The notes: generated by a model from the sequence alone, not told the origin. Numbered from the stretch's first letter, positions 33,329 through 42,506 are shown. The stretch: 64,000 nucleotides of DNA from DASZQL01 sp964391865 (GCA_964391865.1 CAYMNQ010000007.1:62001-126000); one strand, 5' to 3'. Numbers and translations: made by a program.

Positions 33329-34786
33329 TCACGCGCCGGGCGCTTCGTAGGGGATCGAGAACCAGAACTTGCTGCCCATGCCGAGCTGGCTGGTGACGCC
33401 GACCTTCCCCTCGTGAACGGTTTCAACGATGTGCTTGACGAGATTGAGACCCAGCCCGGTGCCTTTCGCGACGCGCTTGTAGTTTTCGATGCGGTAGAAC
33501 TTGTCGAAGATCTTGTCGATCGCGTCGGGCGGGATGCCCAGCCCGGTGTCATTGATCGTGACGAGAACGGAGCGCGAGGTGTCGTCGTTCTCGACGGTCA
33601 CCGTCACGCGTCCGCCGTCGGGCGTGTACTTGATCGCGTTGCTGACCAGGTTCATCACCACCTGATGCATCATGTCGTGGTCGGCGGACGCGGTGTAGAC
33701 CAGAGGGCCCGACTTCTCGATGAGCATGATGTTCTTCGTCTTCGCCTGCGGCTGCATGGTCTCGACGACCTCGCGTGCCACCTTGGCGAAATCCACATCT
33801 TCACGATCGATCGTCACGATGCCAGCCTCGATGCGGCTGATATTGAGCATGTTGTCGATCAAGCGGCAGATGCGATCGACCTCGCTCTTGATGATCTGAT
33901 AGAACTCCTGCCGGCTGGCTTCGTCCTGAGCTTCCGCGTCGAGGAGCATCTCGAGATACGCGTTGATCGACGCGAGCGGCGTGCGCAGCTCGTGCGACGC
34001 CTGCGAGACGAAATCTGTCTTCATCTGACTGATTTCCTTCTCGCGCGTGATGTCGCGGAGGATTGTCACGACGCCGCCCACGCCCTGCTTCTGGTCGGGA
34101 AGGCACGCGAGCGTGACATCGAACGTGTGCGGCGGTTCGCCCTGCTCGCCCCGCGGCGTGAGCGTGTGCTCGACGTGCTTCTGCTTGCTCATGCTGCCCG
34201 ACTGGCGGACCTCGTCGATCAGCTCGCGCAATCGCTCGTCGCTGATCAACTGCCCGATGTCGCGGTGCTCCGACTTCGCGAGATCGATGCCGAGCACATG
34301 CGCGGCGGATGGGTTTGCCAGCGTGAGCTCGTTGAAGGTGTCGGTGACGAGCACCGCGTCCTTCAGCGAGCCGAGGATCGCCTCCACATGCCGGCGCTCG
34401 GCGTCGGAGACGCTGTGCCGGATCTCGAGTTCGCGCAGCCGCTGCGACGACTCACGCAGTTTGGTGTTGATGACCTCGATGGTGTCGGCGGCGGCGTCGG
34501 TGACGGACGTGAGCCATGCCGGACCGCGGCGCAGCGGCTCCACGCCGTCGTTGACGGCGAACGCGATCGCGGAGCTGACGCTCTTCACATCGCGCCGACT
34601 GAGCCAGAGCGCGAGCAGGGCGATCCCGCCGAAGATGACGAAGTTCTTCGCCGCCGCGATGAGGCTGGTGGCGAGCGGGGAGAGACTGTCCAAGCGCGCG
34701 GTCAGATACTCCGTGCTCACCGCGGCGCCCCACGACACCGCCGCCAACACGGCGACGATCACCAGAATGGAGATGCCCTTGCGCAC
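33329..34786 (-). CDS. Membrane sensor histidine kinase with PAS domain
   Basis: A 485-residue two-component sensor kinase. Two membrane helices near the N-terminus (ISILVIVAVLAAVSWGAAV and LIAAAKNFVIFGGIALLALWL) enclose a short external loop; a PAS domain follows (ILGSLKDAVLVTDTFNELTLANPSAAHVLGI). The H-box is SQASHELRTPLASI; the catalytic domain has NLVSNAIKYTPDGG (N), DTGLGIPP (G1), FDKFYRIEN (F) and GTGLGLNLVKHI (G2). All are complete. GTG 34786 starts immediately before the first helix with a GAGCCTCC-adjacent leader. It lies upstream of the response regulator in the pilus cluster. Confidence 0.95.
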   Translation of the reverse strand: MRKGISILVIVAVLAAVSWGAAVSTEYLTARLDSLSPLATSLIAAAKNFVIFGGIALLALWLSRRDVKSVSSAIAFAVNDGVEPLRRGPAWLTSVTDAAADTIEVINTKLRESSQRLRELEIRHSVSDAERRHVEAILGSLKDAVLVTDTFNELTLANPSAAHVLGIDLAKSEHRDIGQLISDERLRELIDEVRQSGSMSKQKHVEHTLTPRGEQGEPPHTFDVTLACLPDQKQGVGGVVTILRDITREKEISQMKTDFVSQASHELRTPLASINAYLEMLLDAEAQDEASRQEFYQIIKSEVDRICRLIDNMLNISRIEAGIVTIDREDVDFAKVAREVVETMQPQAKTKNIMLIEKSGPLVYTASADHDMMHQVVMNLVSNAIKYTPDGGRVTVTVENDDTSRSVLVTINDTGLGIPPDAIDKIFDKFYRIENYKRVAKGTGLGLNLVKHIVETVHEGKVGVTSQLGMGSKFWFSIPYEAPGA

Positions 34787-34810
34787 ACGGAGGCTCCACG
34801 GTGTGGTCGA

Positions 34811-36028
34811 TCAGGGCGAGACTTCGGTCAGCACGCCGCCGCTCACCGACGCCAGGCGTGCCTGCGCCTCAGCGCAGCGCGGGTCCGCTCGGAGCGCCGC
34901 GGTGTAGCTGCGGGCGGCGAGGGCCGGCTGATTAAGCCGCTGGTACAGAAGCCCCTGCAGGAGCGCCGGCGAGGGATCGTCGCCCGCGAGGAGGATGGCG
35001 CGGTCGAGCGTAGTCACTGCGGCGGCGAGGTCGCCCTTCTCGCGCTGGAACGTCGCCAGCAGCACGTAGCCTTGCGCCTCGTTCGGCGAAACACCGATCA
35101 ATCGCGTGGCGCACTCGCGCACGCGGTTGTAGTCGCCGATGCGGGCGGAGACATCTCCCAGCGCGGCAAGGATCTTCGGGTCGTTCGAGCCGCGACCATC
35201 GTGCGACAGGGACAGCAGGATATCGCGGGCCTCGACCGGGCGATCAATCGCGACCAGCGTGCGCGCGTGCATCAGCTTCAGGTCCGTGCGGCCCGCGTAG
35301 TTCTTGTCTTCAAGCGTGCGGCGGAGGCTGTATTCGGCGTCGGCGAACTGACCCGCTTCGAACTGCGCTTTCGCAAGGTCCTCGCGGAGCGCCGCGTCGT
35401 CCGGGTCGAGCAGGCACGCCTCGTTGAAGTTCGCGATGGCCCCGGGCACGTCACCCTGCATCATGGCGATATGCCCGAGCGTCTGGCGGACGCCCGCGTT
35501 GTGCTGGAAGTCAGCGCGGCCCTGTTCGAGGAGGCCGCGCGCGTCGTCATACTGCCCGAGCTGAACGAGCATCTCCGCTGCCGCGACGAGGTATTGTGGG
35601 TCGGTCGGGTCCTTCTCGATCGCCGCGCGGTACGACGCCAGCGCTTCCTCGGGCTTGCTGAAGCGCTCGAAGACGATGCCGCGGTAGTAGTGCGGCTCGG
35701 CCTCCTCGGGCTTCAGCTCGATCGCGCGATCGATCGACGCGACCGCGTCCTCCAGGCGCCCCATCTCGATCAGGATTCGACCGCGCAGCAGGTGCGATTT
35801 CGAGACGGTATCGCTGATCGCGATCGACTGTTCCACGCTGCGGAGCGCCTTCTTCAGGTCGCCCGAGAGGAACTGCTGCTGCGCCATGTCCCACTGCGTT
35901 CCGGCTTTGAGCTGGGCCATGCGCTCCTGCGCCTGCTCCTTGAACTCGGTGGTGTACTGCCCGTGCCCGACGCAGCCGCCGAGCATGAGCAACCCGGATA
36001 TCCCGATCAGAAAGGTCGATTGGCGCAT
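34811..36028 (-). CDS. TPR-repeat lipoprotein
   Basis: A 405-residue probable outer-membrane lipoprotein made of tetratricopeptide repeats. ATG 36028 gives MRQSTFLIGISGLLMLGGC, a lipoprotein signal with lipobox LGGC. Repeats follow from about residue 45 (AQQQFLSGDLKKALRSVEQSI, LRGRILIEMGRLEDAVASID, YRGIVFERFSKPEEALASYR and so on), at least nine units. The position between the secretin and the histidine kinase suits a PilF/PilW-like pilotin that helps secretin assembly, but sequence alone does not prove that. An upstream in-frame extension lacks a signal peptide and is rejected. Confidence 0.88.
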   Translation of the reverse strand: MRQSTFLIGISGLLMLGGCVGHGQYTTEFKEQAQERMAQLKAGTQWDMAQQQFLSGDLKKALRSVEQSIAISDTVSKSHLLRGRILIEMGRLEDAVASIDRAIELKPEEAEPHYYRGIVFERFSKPEEALASYRAAIEKDPTDPQYLVAAAEMLVQLGQYDDARGLLEQGRADFQHNAGVRQTLGHIAMMQGDVPGAIANFNEACLLDPDDAALREDLAKAQFEAGQFADAEYSLRRTLEDKNYAGRTDLKLMHARTLVAIDRPVEARDILLSLSHDGRGSNDPKILAALGDVSARIGDYNRVRECATRLIGVSPNEAQGYVLLATFQREKGDLAAAVTTLDRAILLAGDDPSPALLQGLLYQRLNQPALAARSYTAALRADPRCAEAQARLASVSGGVLTEVSP

Positions 36029-36086
36029 GGATGGTGCATCCTGGGAAGTTGTTCGCGTGCGCGATTCAATATTGGGCGTGGAACGG

Positions 36087-38363
36087 TCACTCCCGCTCGT
36101 GCGCATCGGCACTCGCGTTCACCGGCGTCATCCGTTCGATCGGGAACCGGATGAGTTCGTACTTCTTCTTCCGGGTGGGGACGATGGTCGGTCCATCCGG
36201 GTAGCCGCCGCTCTCCGTGGGCGTCGCGCTCGAAGTGATCGTGCTCGGCATCGAGCTGGTTGCTGCCGGGGTGGTCGTATCGAACTTCGTCAGCATCGGC
36301 GCTTTCTTCGTCGGCGCGGTGAAGGACGCGCTCTCGTTCGTTTCGGGAGTGCTCGTCTGTGTCACGGGCGATGGGGCGAGCGGCACGGCGCCGACCTTCA
36401 TCTGCTCGTCCTGGATCACGCGGTCCAGAATGCTGCGGCCGGGCCAGCGGTCGTCCGCCGAATCGAGCTGCTCCTGCATCCGCATGACCTCGGGCTGCGT
36501 CGGCTGGAGTTCCAGCGAGCGGCGCAGCGCCCAGCGTGCCTTGTCCATCTGGCCCTCGGCGGCGAGGCGCTCCGCCTCGACGTTGAGCTGCTTCGTCTGC
36601 CGATCGCGGCTCCAGGGCAGGAGGCCCGCGCGGGAGCCGGCGCGGACGCGCTCGCCGTACTCGTCGGCACGCTTGCCCTGGTCTACCAGCGCGCTGTCGC
36701 TGATGATCGTCGGACGGATGAGGAAGATGATCTCGGCGCGGTCGGTCGAGTCCTCGTGACCGCGGAAGGCGGCGCCGATGATCGGGATGTCGCCCAGCAG
36801 CGGCACCTGCGTGCGGCCGAGCGTGGTGGTTTCCTTGAACAGACCGCCGAGAACGACGGTCGAGCCGTCGGGCACGATCACGTTGGTGGTCAACTCCTGC
36901 GTGATCTCGTCTGGGATCGTGACGGCGGCGCCGGTGGCGTCGGTCGCGTCGCGGATGATGCCCTCCGACACCCGCGGCTTGAGCTCGAGACGGACATTGC
37001 CGTCCTTGGATACGAACGGGCGGAACGCGAGTTGCGTGCCGGTGTCGAGGAATTCGACGGTCTGCGTCGTCGACGTTTCGGTCGAGGTCGTGTTGAGGTA
37101 GCCGATCTTGCGGCCAACAAGCACCTTCGCCGGCTGACGGTTCAGCGCGAGGATCTTCGGGTTCGAAAGGATCGTGGTGTCGGTGACTTCATCCAGCGCC
37201 CGCACGAAGACGGCGATGTCGTCGGAAATGATGCCGAGCTTGATCGTCGACGGGCCGCCGGTGTTGCCGGGCGTGCTCGATGCGGCGAAGCCCTGGTTGT
37301 CCTGCGGCGGGCCGCCGGTGGTCTGCCCGCCCTGCAGGACGTTGGCGGCCGCGAACGGGCCGCCCGCGCCAAGGAAGTCGGTGAACTCGACATCCGCGAG
37401 CACGGAGAAGTCCACGCCGAAGGCGTTCGACTCGGTGAGCGCGGTCTGAAGGATCGTCGCTTCGACGAGCACCTGCGACGGGCGCGTATCGAGCTGCGTG
37501 AGGAGCGCCGCGATCTCGGTCACGTTCTCGGCGTAGTCGTAGATGACAAGCGTCGCCGCGAGCGCGAATTCTTCCGCGCCGGTGGGGCTGTCGGCGGGGA
37601 CGGAGAAGGAGCCGACGTCGCCGTTGGTCTTGATCTGCCCTTGCTCGGAGAGGAGCGGGGTCACGAATTCCGCGGCGTCGGTGGCGTTCAGGTAGTTGAG
37701 CTGGACGACCTTCGATTCGAGCTTGCGGCTCTTCTCCTCGATCTGCTGGATCTCCTCGAGCGTGTAGACGTAAATGAACTGCCCCTTCTCGACGTAGCCG
37801 TAGCCGTTGACATTGAGTATCGCGTCGAGCGCCTCGTAGAACGTCACGCCGTACAGGTTGGCGGTCACGCTGGCGGAGACATCGCGGCTGGCGACGATGT
37901 TCTTGTGGCTCTGCAGTGAGAGCATCTGCAGCACGTTCGACAGATCTTCGTCTTGCACAAAGATGTCGACGGTCATGTACTCGGAGACCTTCACGCCGCT
38001 GCCGGCGGCGGGCGGCTTGCCGTCGGGGGGGGCCGTCTCGGCCGCGGCGGGTTCGGCATCGGCCTGCGCCTTCTCACCGGCGGCGACCGGGTCCGCCGCT
38101 TCGAGGTCGCTGATCATCGAGCTGGGGCCCGAGGGGAGACCCAGCGACGGTGCGGCGGGCGCGTCGCTGCCCTTGGTGTGCGTGCGCCCGCTCGTGCTCT
38201 TCGACTTGGTGGCCGACTTGCCCGCTCCGCTCTTCGGCTCGGCGGCGTCGACCACCGACACCGGAAGCACGACCAGACCGAGGGCCAGGCCCGCGGCGAG
38301 GATCATGAGGCGCGCTTTGCTGACACAACGAATCCCCGTGCGTGCGGGCTGCATGGTCTTCAT
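36087..38363 (-). CDS. Secretin (PilQ/GspD type)
   Basis: Outer-membrane channel of the pilus or secretion machine, 758 residues. Signal peptide at about 17-41 (ARLMILAAGLALGLVVLPVS). After a low-complexity stretch, VDIFVQDEDLSNVLQMLSLQ and YGVTFYEALDAILNVNGYGY form N0/N1-like domains, then LEATILQTALTESNAFGVDF. The secretin domain has ILALNRQPAKVLVGRKIGYL and the signature NVIVPDGSTVVLGGLFKETT with RTQVPLLGDIPIIGAAFRG. The C-terminal AERLAAEGQMDKARWALRRS adds a TPR-like tail. ATG 38363 has GGAGGAGC upstream. It is preceded by pilP-, pilO-, pilN- and pilM-like genes, the usual order of the pilMNOPQ set. Confidence 0.94.
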   Translation of the reverse strand: MKTMQPARTGIRCVSKARLMILAAGLALGLVVLPVSVVDAAEPKSGAGKSATKSKSTSGRTHTKGSDAPAAPSLGLPSGPSSMISDLEAADPVAAGEKAQADAEPAAAETAPPDGKPPAAGSGVKVSEYMTVDIFVQDEDLSNVLQMLSLQSHKNIVASRDVSASVTANLYGVTFYEALDAILNVNGYGYVEKGQFIYVYTLEEIQQIEEKSRKLESKVVQLNYLNATDAAEFVTPLLSEQGQIKTNGDVGSFSVPADSPTGAEEFALAATLVIYDYAENVTEIAALLTQLDTRPSQVLVEATILQTALTESNAFGVDFSVLADVEFTDFLGAGGPFAAANVLQGGQTTGGPPQDNQGFAASSTPGNTGGPSTIKLGIISDDIAVFVRALDEVTDTTILSNPKILALNRQPAKVLVGRKIGYLNTTSTETSTTQTVEFLDTGTQLAFRPFVSKDGNVRLELKPRVSEGIIRDATDATGAAVTIPDEITQELTTNVIVPDGSTVVLGGLFKETTTLGRTQVPLLGDIPIIGAAFRGHEDSTDRAEIIFLIRPTIISDSALVDQGKRADEYGERVRAGSRAGLLPWSRDRQTKQLNVEAERLAAEGQMDKARWALRRSLELQPTQPEVMRMQEQLDSADDRWPGRSILDRVIQDEQMKVGAVPLAPSPVTQTSTPETNESASFTAPTKKAPMLTKFDTTTPAATSSMPSTITSSATPTESGGYPDGPTIVPTRKKKYELIRFPIERMTPVNASADAHERE

Positions 38364-38418
38364 TTCTGCTGCTCCTCCGCGGCGCCCTGCCGGGCGGCGC
38401 TGCTGATGCTCGGTCGCC

Positions 38419-39051
38419 TTATTGTTCCGGCAGGTCGCGCTCGAGCACGACCCGCACCCCTTCCTTTTCGAGGATCGCCTGTTCGTTCGCGATCTCGACC
38501 AGCGTGAATCCTTCGATCGTCTGGCCCGCCGCCAGAACGACGCGGCGCGCTCTCCGGCGCTCGTTGCTCGTCTCGATCACCACCGTCGGCACGCTGCCGC
38601 CGATGACAACGCTGCGGAGCTTCAGACGCGACGCCTCCTGCGCCACGCGCCGGTTCACGTCGTCCACGGGTGGCGACGGATCGGCTCTCGGTGTTTCGAC
38701 ACTTCCCGGCGCCGACTTCGTCGCATCGGTCGTAAGTTCTGACGGCGGTTCCGTTTGTGGCGGCGGGAACGCCTCGTCGTCCAGCTGGAAGATGTCGCGT
38801 GAGACGGGCGTGGCGCGCACCACGGTGATGATTTCGGATGCGGGCAAGTCAGCGATCACGCCGGTCCGAGAATCCGGTGTGGCGCCGGCCCCGTCGCCGT
38901 TGTCCCCCGACGCGCTGGCCCGCTTGGGCCCGCGCGACATGAATGTCTGGACGCTGACCCCCACGAGTACGATGAGCAGCGCGCCGAGTATCGTGGTGCG
39001 CTTGCGGTCGGCGGTGATGAGCAGCCACATCTCAGCGAGCTTGCGTTTCAC
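38419..39051 (-). CDS. PilP/GspC-like bitopic protein
   Basis: A 210-residue protein with one N-terminal membrane helix (TTILGALLIVLVGVSVQTFM, about 19-38), a Pro-rich linker, and a compact C-terminal beta-domain (LKLRSVVIGGSVPTVVIETS, GQTIEGFTLVEIANEQAILE), like the homology region of GspC/PilP that contacts the secretin. Sequence identity to PilP is not obvious, so the call rests on architecture and gene order. The GTG start overlaps the PilO stop by 4 bp (GTGA). The secretin gene follows 55 bp downstream. Confidence 0.75.
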   Translation of the reverse strand: MKRKLAEMWLLITADRKRTTILGALLIVLVGVSVQTFMSRGPKRASASGDNGDGAGATPDSRTGVIADLPASEIITVVRATPVSRDIFQLDDEAFPPPQTEPPSELTTDATKSAPGSVETPRADPSPPVDDVNRRVAQEASRLKLRSVVIGGSVPTVVIETSNERRRARRVVLAAGQTIEGFTLVEIANEQAILEKEGVRVVLERDLPEQ

Positions 39052-39638
39052 GGCGTGCTCTCCTTCGCGCCGGCGTTCGCTTGCGTGGGCGTGTTCGCAC
39101 CCAGATAGAAGGCGTTCAGCACCACGTCCGCGCGCAGCATCCGGTCGGCCGGCTCTTCGCTTTTCGTCCGGCTCGCGGGCCCGAGCTTCAACCGGTCGAC
39201 GCGGACGAGGCGTGGGGACTGCTCGATCTCACGCAAGAGCGAGACGAGCGAGCCGAAGTCGCCCGATACCATCACGGTCACAGGCAACGAGAGCGCCTGA
39301 TCGACCTGGCGCGGTGAGCCGGTGGTGATCTCGCGCCGGACCAAGTCGAGCGTGTCGAGCGACGCGCTCAGGTCCTGCACCAGCTTTGCGACCTCATGGT
39401 CTTTCGGGATCACCGCGGTCCGGCCGCGCCCGCGCTCCTCGAGCCGAGCGACCTGGGCGCGCAGTTTATTGATGCGCTCGGGGGAATCGGTCGGCTTCGC
39501 GAGTTCGGACTCGAGGCCCGCGATCGCCTGCTCGATCGAGCGTCCACGGTTCACGATCGGCAGCCACCCGCCCAGCACGCCCGCGAGGGCAAGCCCCATG
39601 ACCCCGATCCACAGCGGCGCGTCTTGGCTGAGTTTCAT
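39048..39638 (-). CDS. PilO/GspM-like bitopic protein
   Basis: A 196-residue inner-membrane protein: short cytoplasmic start, a helix at about 10-28 (WIGVMGLALAGVLGGWLPI), a coiled coil (about 32-75), and a ferredoxin-like periplasmic domain (LSLPVTVMVSGDFGSLVSLLREIEQSPRLVRVDRL followed by KLGP). This is the PilO pattern. It overlaps the PilN-like gene upstream and the PilP-like gene downstream by 4 bp, making a coupled unit. It is predicted to pair with PilN in the alignment subcomplex between platform and secretin. Confidence 0.88.
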   Translation of the reverse strand: MKLSQDAPLWIGVMGLALAGVLGGWLPIVNRGRSIEQAIAGLESELAKPTDSPERINKLRAQVARLEERGRGRTAVIPKDHEVAKLVQDLSASLDTLDLVRREITTGSPRQVDQALSLPVTVMVSGDFGSLVSLLREIEQSPRLVRVDRLKLGPASRTKSEEPADRMLRADVVLNAFYLGANTPTQANAGAKESTP

Positions 39639-40330
39639 GGCCGCTCCTCGGGCGCCGGCGCGTCGGCGATCGGCGCGGCGCTGTTCGCGTCCATGAACGC
39701 GTACTCGCGTGAGAGATTGATGGTCGCCGTCACCCGGAAGGCGCGGGCCTCGGTGTTCCGAACCGTGCTGCTCCGCGCGTAGTCCATCGCGACGTTCTCA
39801 AAGAGCGGGTGCTGGTCGAGCGCGGAGACATACCCGGCGACCTCGCTGTCGCTGGGCGACACGCCCTCGAGCTCGACCACAAGGAACGAGCGTGATTCGG
39901 GCTTCCTGTCCGCGCTGTCTTTGCCCTTCGATCCGGCTGCGGTGCGTCCGCGGCGTCCCTCTTCGCGCGGCGTCATGGAGAGCGACGTGAGCGACACGCC
40001 CTTGGGCAGTTCCGCCGCGAGCGTGTCGATGACCTCGCTGACGCGCACGGGCCATGCGAGCCGGGTGTACCGATCGATCGCATCGCCCAGCTCGCGCGAA
40101 CGGGTCAGCAGTCGCTGCGCTTCCTCGTTGCGGTCCCACGCTTCGCGGAGCTGGCGGGTCAGGGCCTCGCGACGCTCGATCCGTGCGCCCTGCCCCTGGT
40201 ACAGCACCCACGCGCCGCTGCCGAGCACGGCGACGACGCCCGCGTAGATAATCGTCCAGCGCCGGATGCGATCGCGCCGCCCGAGCGTGAGCCGGCAGTT
40301 CTCCGGCATCAGGTTCACGGCGCGGCTCAT
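39635..40330 (-). CDS. PilN/GspL-C-like bitopic protein
   Basis: A 231-residue protein from ATG 40330: MSRAVNLMPENCRLTLGRRD is the PilN N-terminal pattern (NLMP) that docks into PilM. It is followed by a membrane helix (WTIIYAGVVAVLGSGAWVLY, about 24-43), a coiled coil and a periplasmic ferredoxin-like domain (AAELPKGVSLTSLSMTPREE, VVELEGVSPSDSEVAGYVSAL). A longer upstream frame lies within pilM and is not used. It overlaps pilM and the PilO-like gene by 4 bp each. Confidence 0.9.
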   Translation of the reverse strand: MSRAVNLMPENCRLTLGRRDRIRRWTIIYAGVVAVLGSGAWVLYQGQGARIERREALTRQLREAWDRNEEAQRLLTRSRELGDAIDRYTRLAWPVRVSEVIDTLAAELPKGVSLTSLSMTPREEGRRGRTAAGSKGKDSADRKPESRSFLVVELEGVSPSDSEVAGYVSALDQHPLFENVAMDYARSSTVRNTEARAFRVTATINLSREYAFMDANSAAPIADAPAPEERP

Positions 40331-41514
40331 GCGGCCTCCTTCAAGGGCGCCGCGGGCGATGCGGAGTCCGTGAGCCGCGTCTGCGGCGCGGCGTTCTGGG
40401 TGCGAGCGAGAGCGCGGTCGTTGAACGCGAACCGCAGCGCGAGCCCCGCCGCCGCCGACCATTCGGCTGCGGTGTGCCGCCCGCTGGGCGCGGGAGAGAG
40501 CGCCGACGCGTCGAGCCCTTCGAAGGGACGGCCCAGTTCCGTCGGCAGGTGCAGCGACTCGGAGATCATCTCGGCGAGGCGGGATTCGCGGGCTTCGCCG
40601 CCCGTGACGATGCACATCTCCGGGCGCGAGCCGCGGAACGTGACGCTGTAGTACCGCTGGCACAGGGCGAGTTCCTGCGCCAGGTCGCCCATGACCGGGC
40701 GGATCGCTTCATAGATGGCGCGGTCCACTCTCGGGTCGACGGCCCCGTCGGTGCTCATCCGCTGCTGGCGCAGTTCGGCGATCGTGACCGGCTCAAGTCC
40801 GAGCCGCTCGGCGGCGCGGAGCGTCATCAATTCGCCCCCGATCTCGACGGGCTTGTAGAACGCGACCGTCACGCCGCGGATCACGATCACGCTGCTCATC
40901 TTGCGCCCGATATCGAGGATCAGCCGCGTCACACTCTGGTCTTGAGCGCGCCGGAGCATGCGGCTGTACGCCCGCGCGCACGCCACGAACCCCGGCTCGA
41001 CCGCGACGGGGCGCAGACCGCGGGCCGCGAGCGCGTAGACCAGCCGTTCGATCGGATCACGCTTCGCGCCGGCGAGGATCACTTCCTCGCGAACATCGCT
41101 GCCTTGGATCACCTCGCCCGCGCGGAGCCAGTCGATCTCGCACTCCTGCCCCTCGCTGAAACCGAGCCGGTTGGCCGCGTCGAGTCGCACGGCGCGGTCG
41201 AGCTCTTCGTCGTTCATCTTGGGGACGCGGATCGAACGGACGCGCAACCAGCGATCGTCGATCGAGAGCACGCAGCGTGAACCGGAGAAGCCACCGGTCT
41301 CCATCCGGCGGGCGATGTCACCCGCGAGGGAGTTCATCGCGTTCTGATCGTTCTCGATAGAGTCCGCCGCCGCAAACTCGACCCGTGCCGCCGCCCGGAG
41401 CGCGAGCTTGCCGCGTCGCCGCTGGAATTGGAGCAGCCGGGCGCCGGAAGTGCCGAGATGGACGCCGGTCGGGAGCACGCCGCGTGCGAAGATGGATGAC
41501 AGGATCGAGCTCAA
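40327..41514 (-). CDS. pilM: PilM-like actin-fold ATPase
   Basis: Cytoplasmic actin-like protein that binds PilN and anchors the alignment complex, 395 residues. TGVHLGTSGARLLQFQRRRG is the first phosphate loop; VLSIDDRWLRVRSIRVP and LILDIGRKMSSVIVIRG are further nucleotide-binding strands; EIGGELMTLRAAERLGL and CIVTGGEARESRLAEMIS complete the fold. The TTG start at 41514 is supported by AGGAG about 10 nt upstream. It is followed by overlapping pilN- and pilO-like genes. ATP hydrolysis is expected to be weak or absent in this family. Confidence 0.9.
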   Translation of the reverse strand: MSSILSSIFARGVLPTGVHLGTSGARLLQFQRRRGKLALRAAARVEFAAADSIENDQNAMNSLAGDIARRMETGGFSGSRCVLSIDDRWLRVRSIRVPKMNDEELDRAVRLDAANRLGFSEGQECEIDWLRAGEVIQGSDVREEVILAGAKRDPIERLVYALAARGLRPVAVEPGFVACARAYSRMLRRAQDQSVTRLILDIGRKMSSVIVIRGVTVAFYKPVEIGGELMTLRAAERLGLEPVTIAELRQQRMSTDGAVDPRVDRAIYEAIRPVMGDLAQELALCQRYYSVTFRGSRPEMCIVTGGEARESRLAEMISESLHLPTELGRPFEGLDASALSPAPSGRHTAAEWSAAAGLALRFAFNDRALARTQNAAPQTRLTDSASPAAPLKEAA

Positions 41515-41562
41515 CCTCGGCGACTCCTCTTCAGCTGCGGCGAGCGTCCAGGCGCGCCGGGC

Positions 41563-42192
41563 TCATTCATCCGCGAGGCGCGTCACGGTGACGCGGCCGG
41601 TGTACGCCTCGACGTTCACCTGGAACACGGCCCCCATGCCGCGGATCAGGAGCGAGCCGCCTGTCCCGGGGTCGGGCCCGTCGAGCTCGGCGACCGGGCC
41701 GCCGAGTTCGTCGAAGATCAGCAGTGCTTCATCGTTGAAATTGATGTCGGAAATGAGCGCCCCGCCGAAGTCGCCCTTGCTGAAGTCACGTCCGAGAGGT
41801 TCGGTGGGTTTCTCCGGGTCGGGCAGATAATCCGTGGCGAGATCGATCTCCGCGCCGCGCACCTCGCACACCGTGTAGCCGTTCCCGTCCTCGAAACCCC
41901 ACGTCCCGTCCTCGTTCTTCTTCGGAACCTTGCCGAACCAGATCGCTCGGCGGTTCTGGTATGCGAGCGCATCGCCCTGCACGAAGGTGATGTCCGCGAC
42001 CAGTGTCCGCACCGCGCCCTGGATGCGCAGCACACCCGTCGAGGTCATGGACGGGATCACCAGCGCGCCGGCGAGACCGAGCAGGACGACGACGATCAAC
42101 ACTTCGATCAGCGTGAAAGCGCGCGGGCGAGTCGCATCGCGGCGGGAGACGGGTCTGCACAACACACCGCTCATGTACCGCGTCATGTCCAT
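41563..42192 (-). CDS. GspH-like type IV prepilin/pseudopilin
   Basis: A 209-residue prepilin: leader MDMTRYMSGVLCRPVSRRDA, then RAFTLIEVLIVVVLLGLAGALVIPSM. The +5 Glu is present, but the residue before the cleavage site is Ala (RA/FTLIE), where Gly is usual. The globular part has short beta-strands and DGTWGFEDGNGYTVCEVRG. A GspH or minor-pilin role is likely from the size and layout. The ATG at 42192 overlaps the stop of the upstream small gene (TAATG); the internal ATG at 42186 has a better-spaced GGAG. pilM follows 48 bp downstream. Confidence 0.88.
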   Translation of the reverse strand: MDMTRYMSGVLCRPVSRRDATRPRAFTLIEVLIVVVLLGLAGALVIPSMTSTGVLRIQGAVRTLVADITFVQGDALAYQNRRAIWFGKVPKKNEDGTWGFEDGNGYTVCEVRGAEIDLATDYLPDPEKPTEPLGRDFSKGDFGGALISDINFNDEALLIFDELGGPVAELDGPDPGTGGSLLIRGMGAVFQVNVEAYTGRVTVTRLADE

Positions 42193-42506
42193 TACTCCGC
42201 GCTCGTGACCTCCGGCATTTCGACGACCCGGACCTCGAGCGGGCCCGAGGTCAGCCGTGTTTCGATCTTCTGCATGCGTAGGTCGAGCCGCTCCATCGCC
42301 GCGATCATCCGCGCGCGCTGTTCGGCGGCGTTGGGGAATCCAGGGGCACTGTCGGCGCCGGGCGTCTGGCGATCCGCCGCGAGCGCGCCGGCGGGCGCGC
42401 CGCTCAGATTGTTCATTGCGATCACCGCGAGCAGGGCCACCGCCGCGGTGAGAAGACCGTTCCGGTAGCCGTTCGCACGCGGGTTCGTCGCAGAGGTGTT
42501 CGTCAC
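42192..42506 (-). CDS. Small membrane-anchored protein of the pilus cluster
   Basis: A 104-residue protein with one N-terminal helix (NGLLTAAVALLAVIAMNNLSG, about 16-36), a disordered Ala/Pro stretch, and a C-terminal helix-strand part (AEQRARMIAAMERLDLRMQKIETRL, then EVRVVEMPE). No family is recognised. The GTG start has GGGAG 7 nt upstream, and the stop overlaps the next prepilin start, so expression is coupled. It may be a periplasmic partner of the pilus proteins; this is positional inference only. Confidence 0.75.
   Translation of the reverse strand: MTNTSATNPRANGYRNGLLTAAVALLAVIAMNNLSGAPAGALAADRQTPGADSAPGFPNAAEQRARMIAAMERLDLRMQKIETRLTSGPLEVRVVEMPEVTSAE

Noticed and set aside
31307..36154. 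1615-residue plus-strand open frame opposite the pilus-cluster regulatory genes
   Set aside because: Same shadow composition. It spans several real minus-strand genes with conserved motifs and has no recognisable domain.
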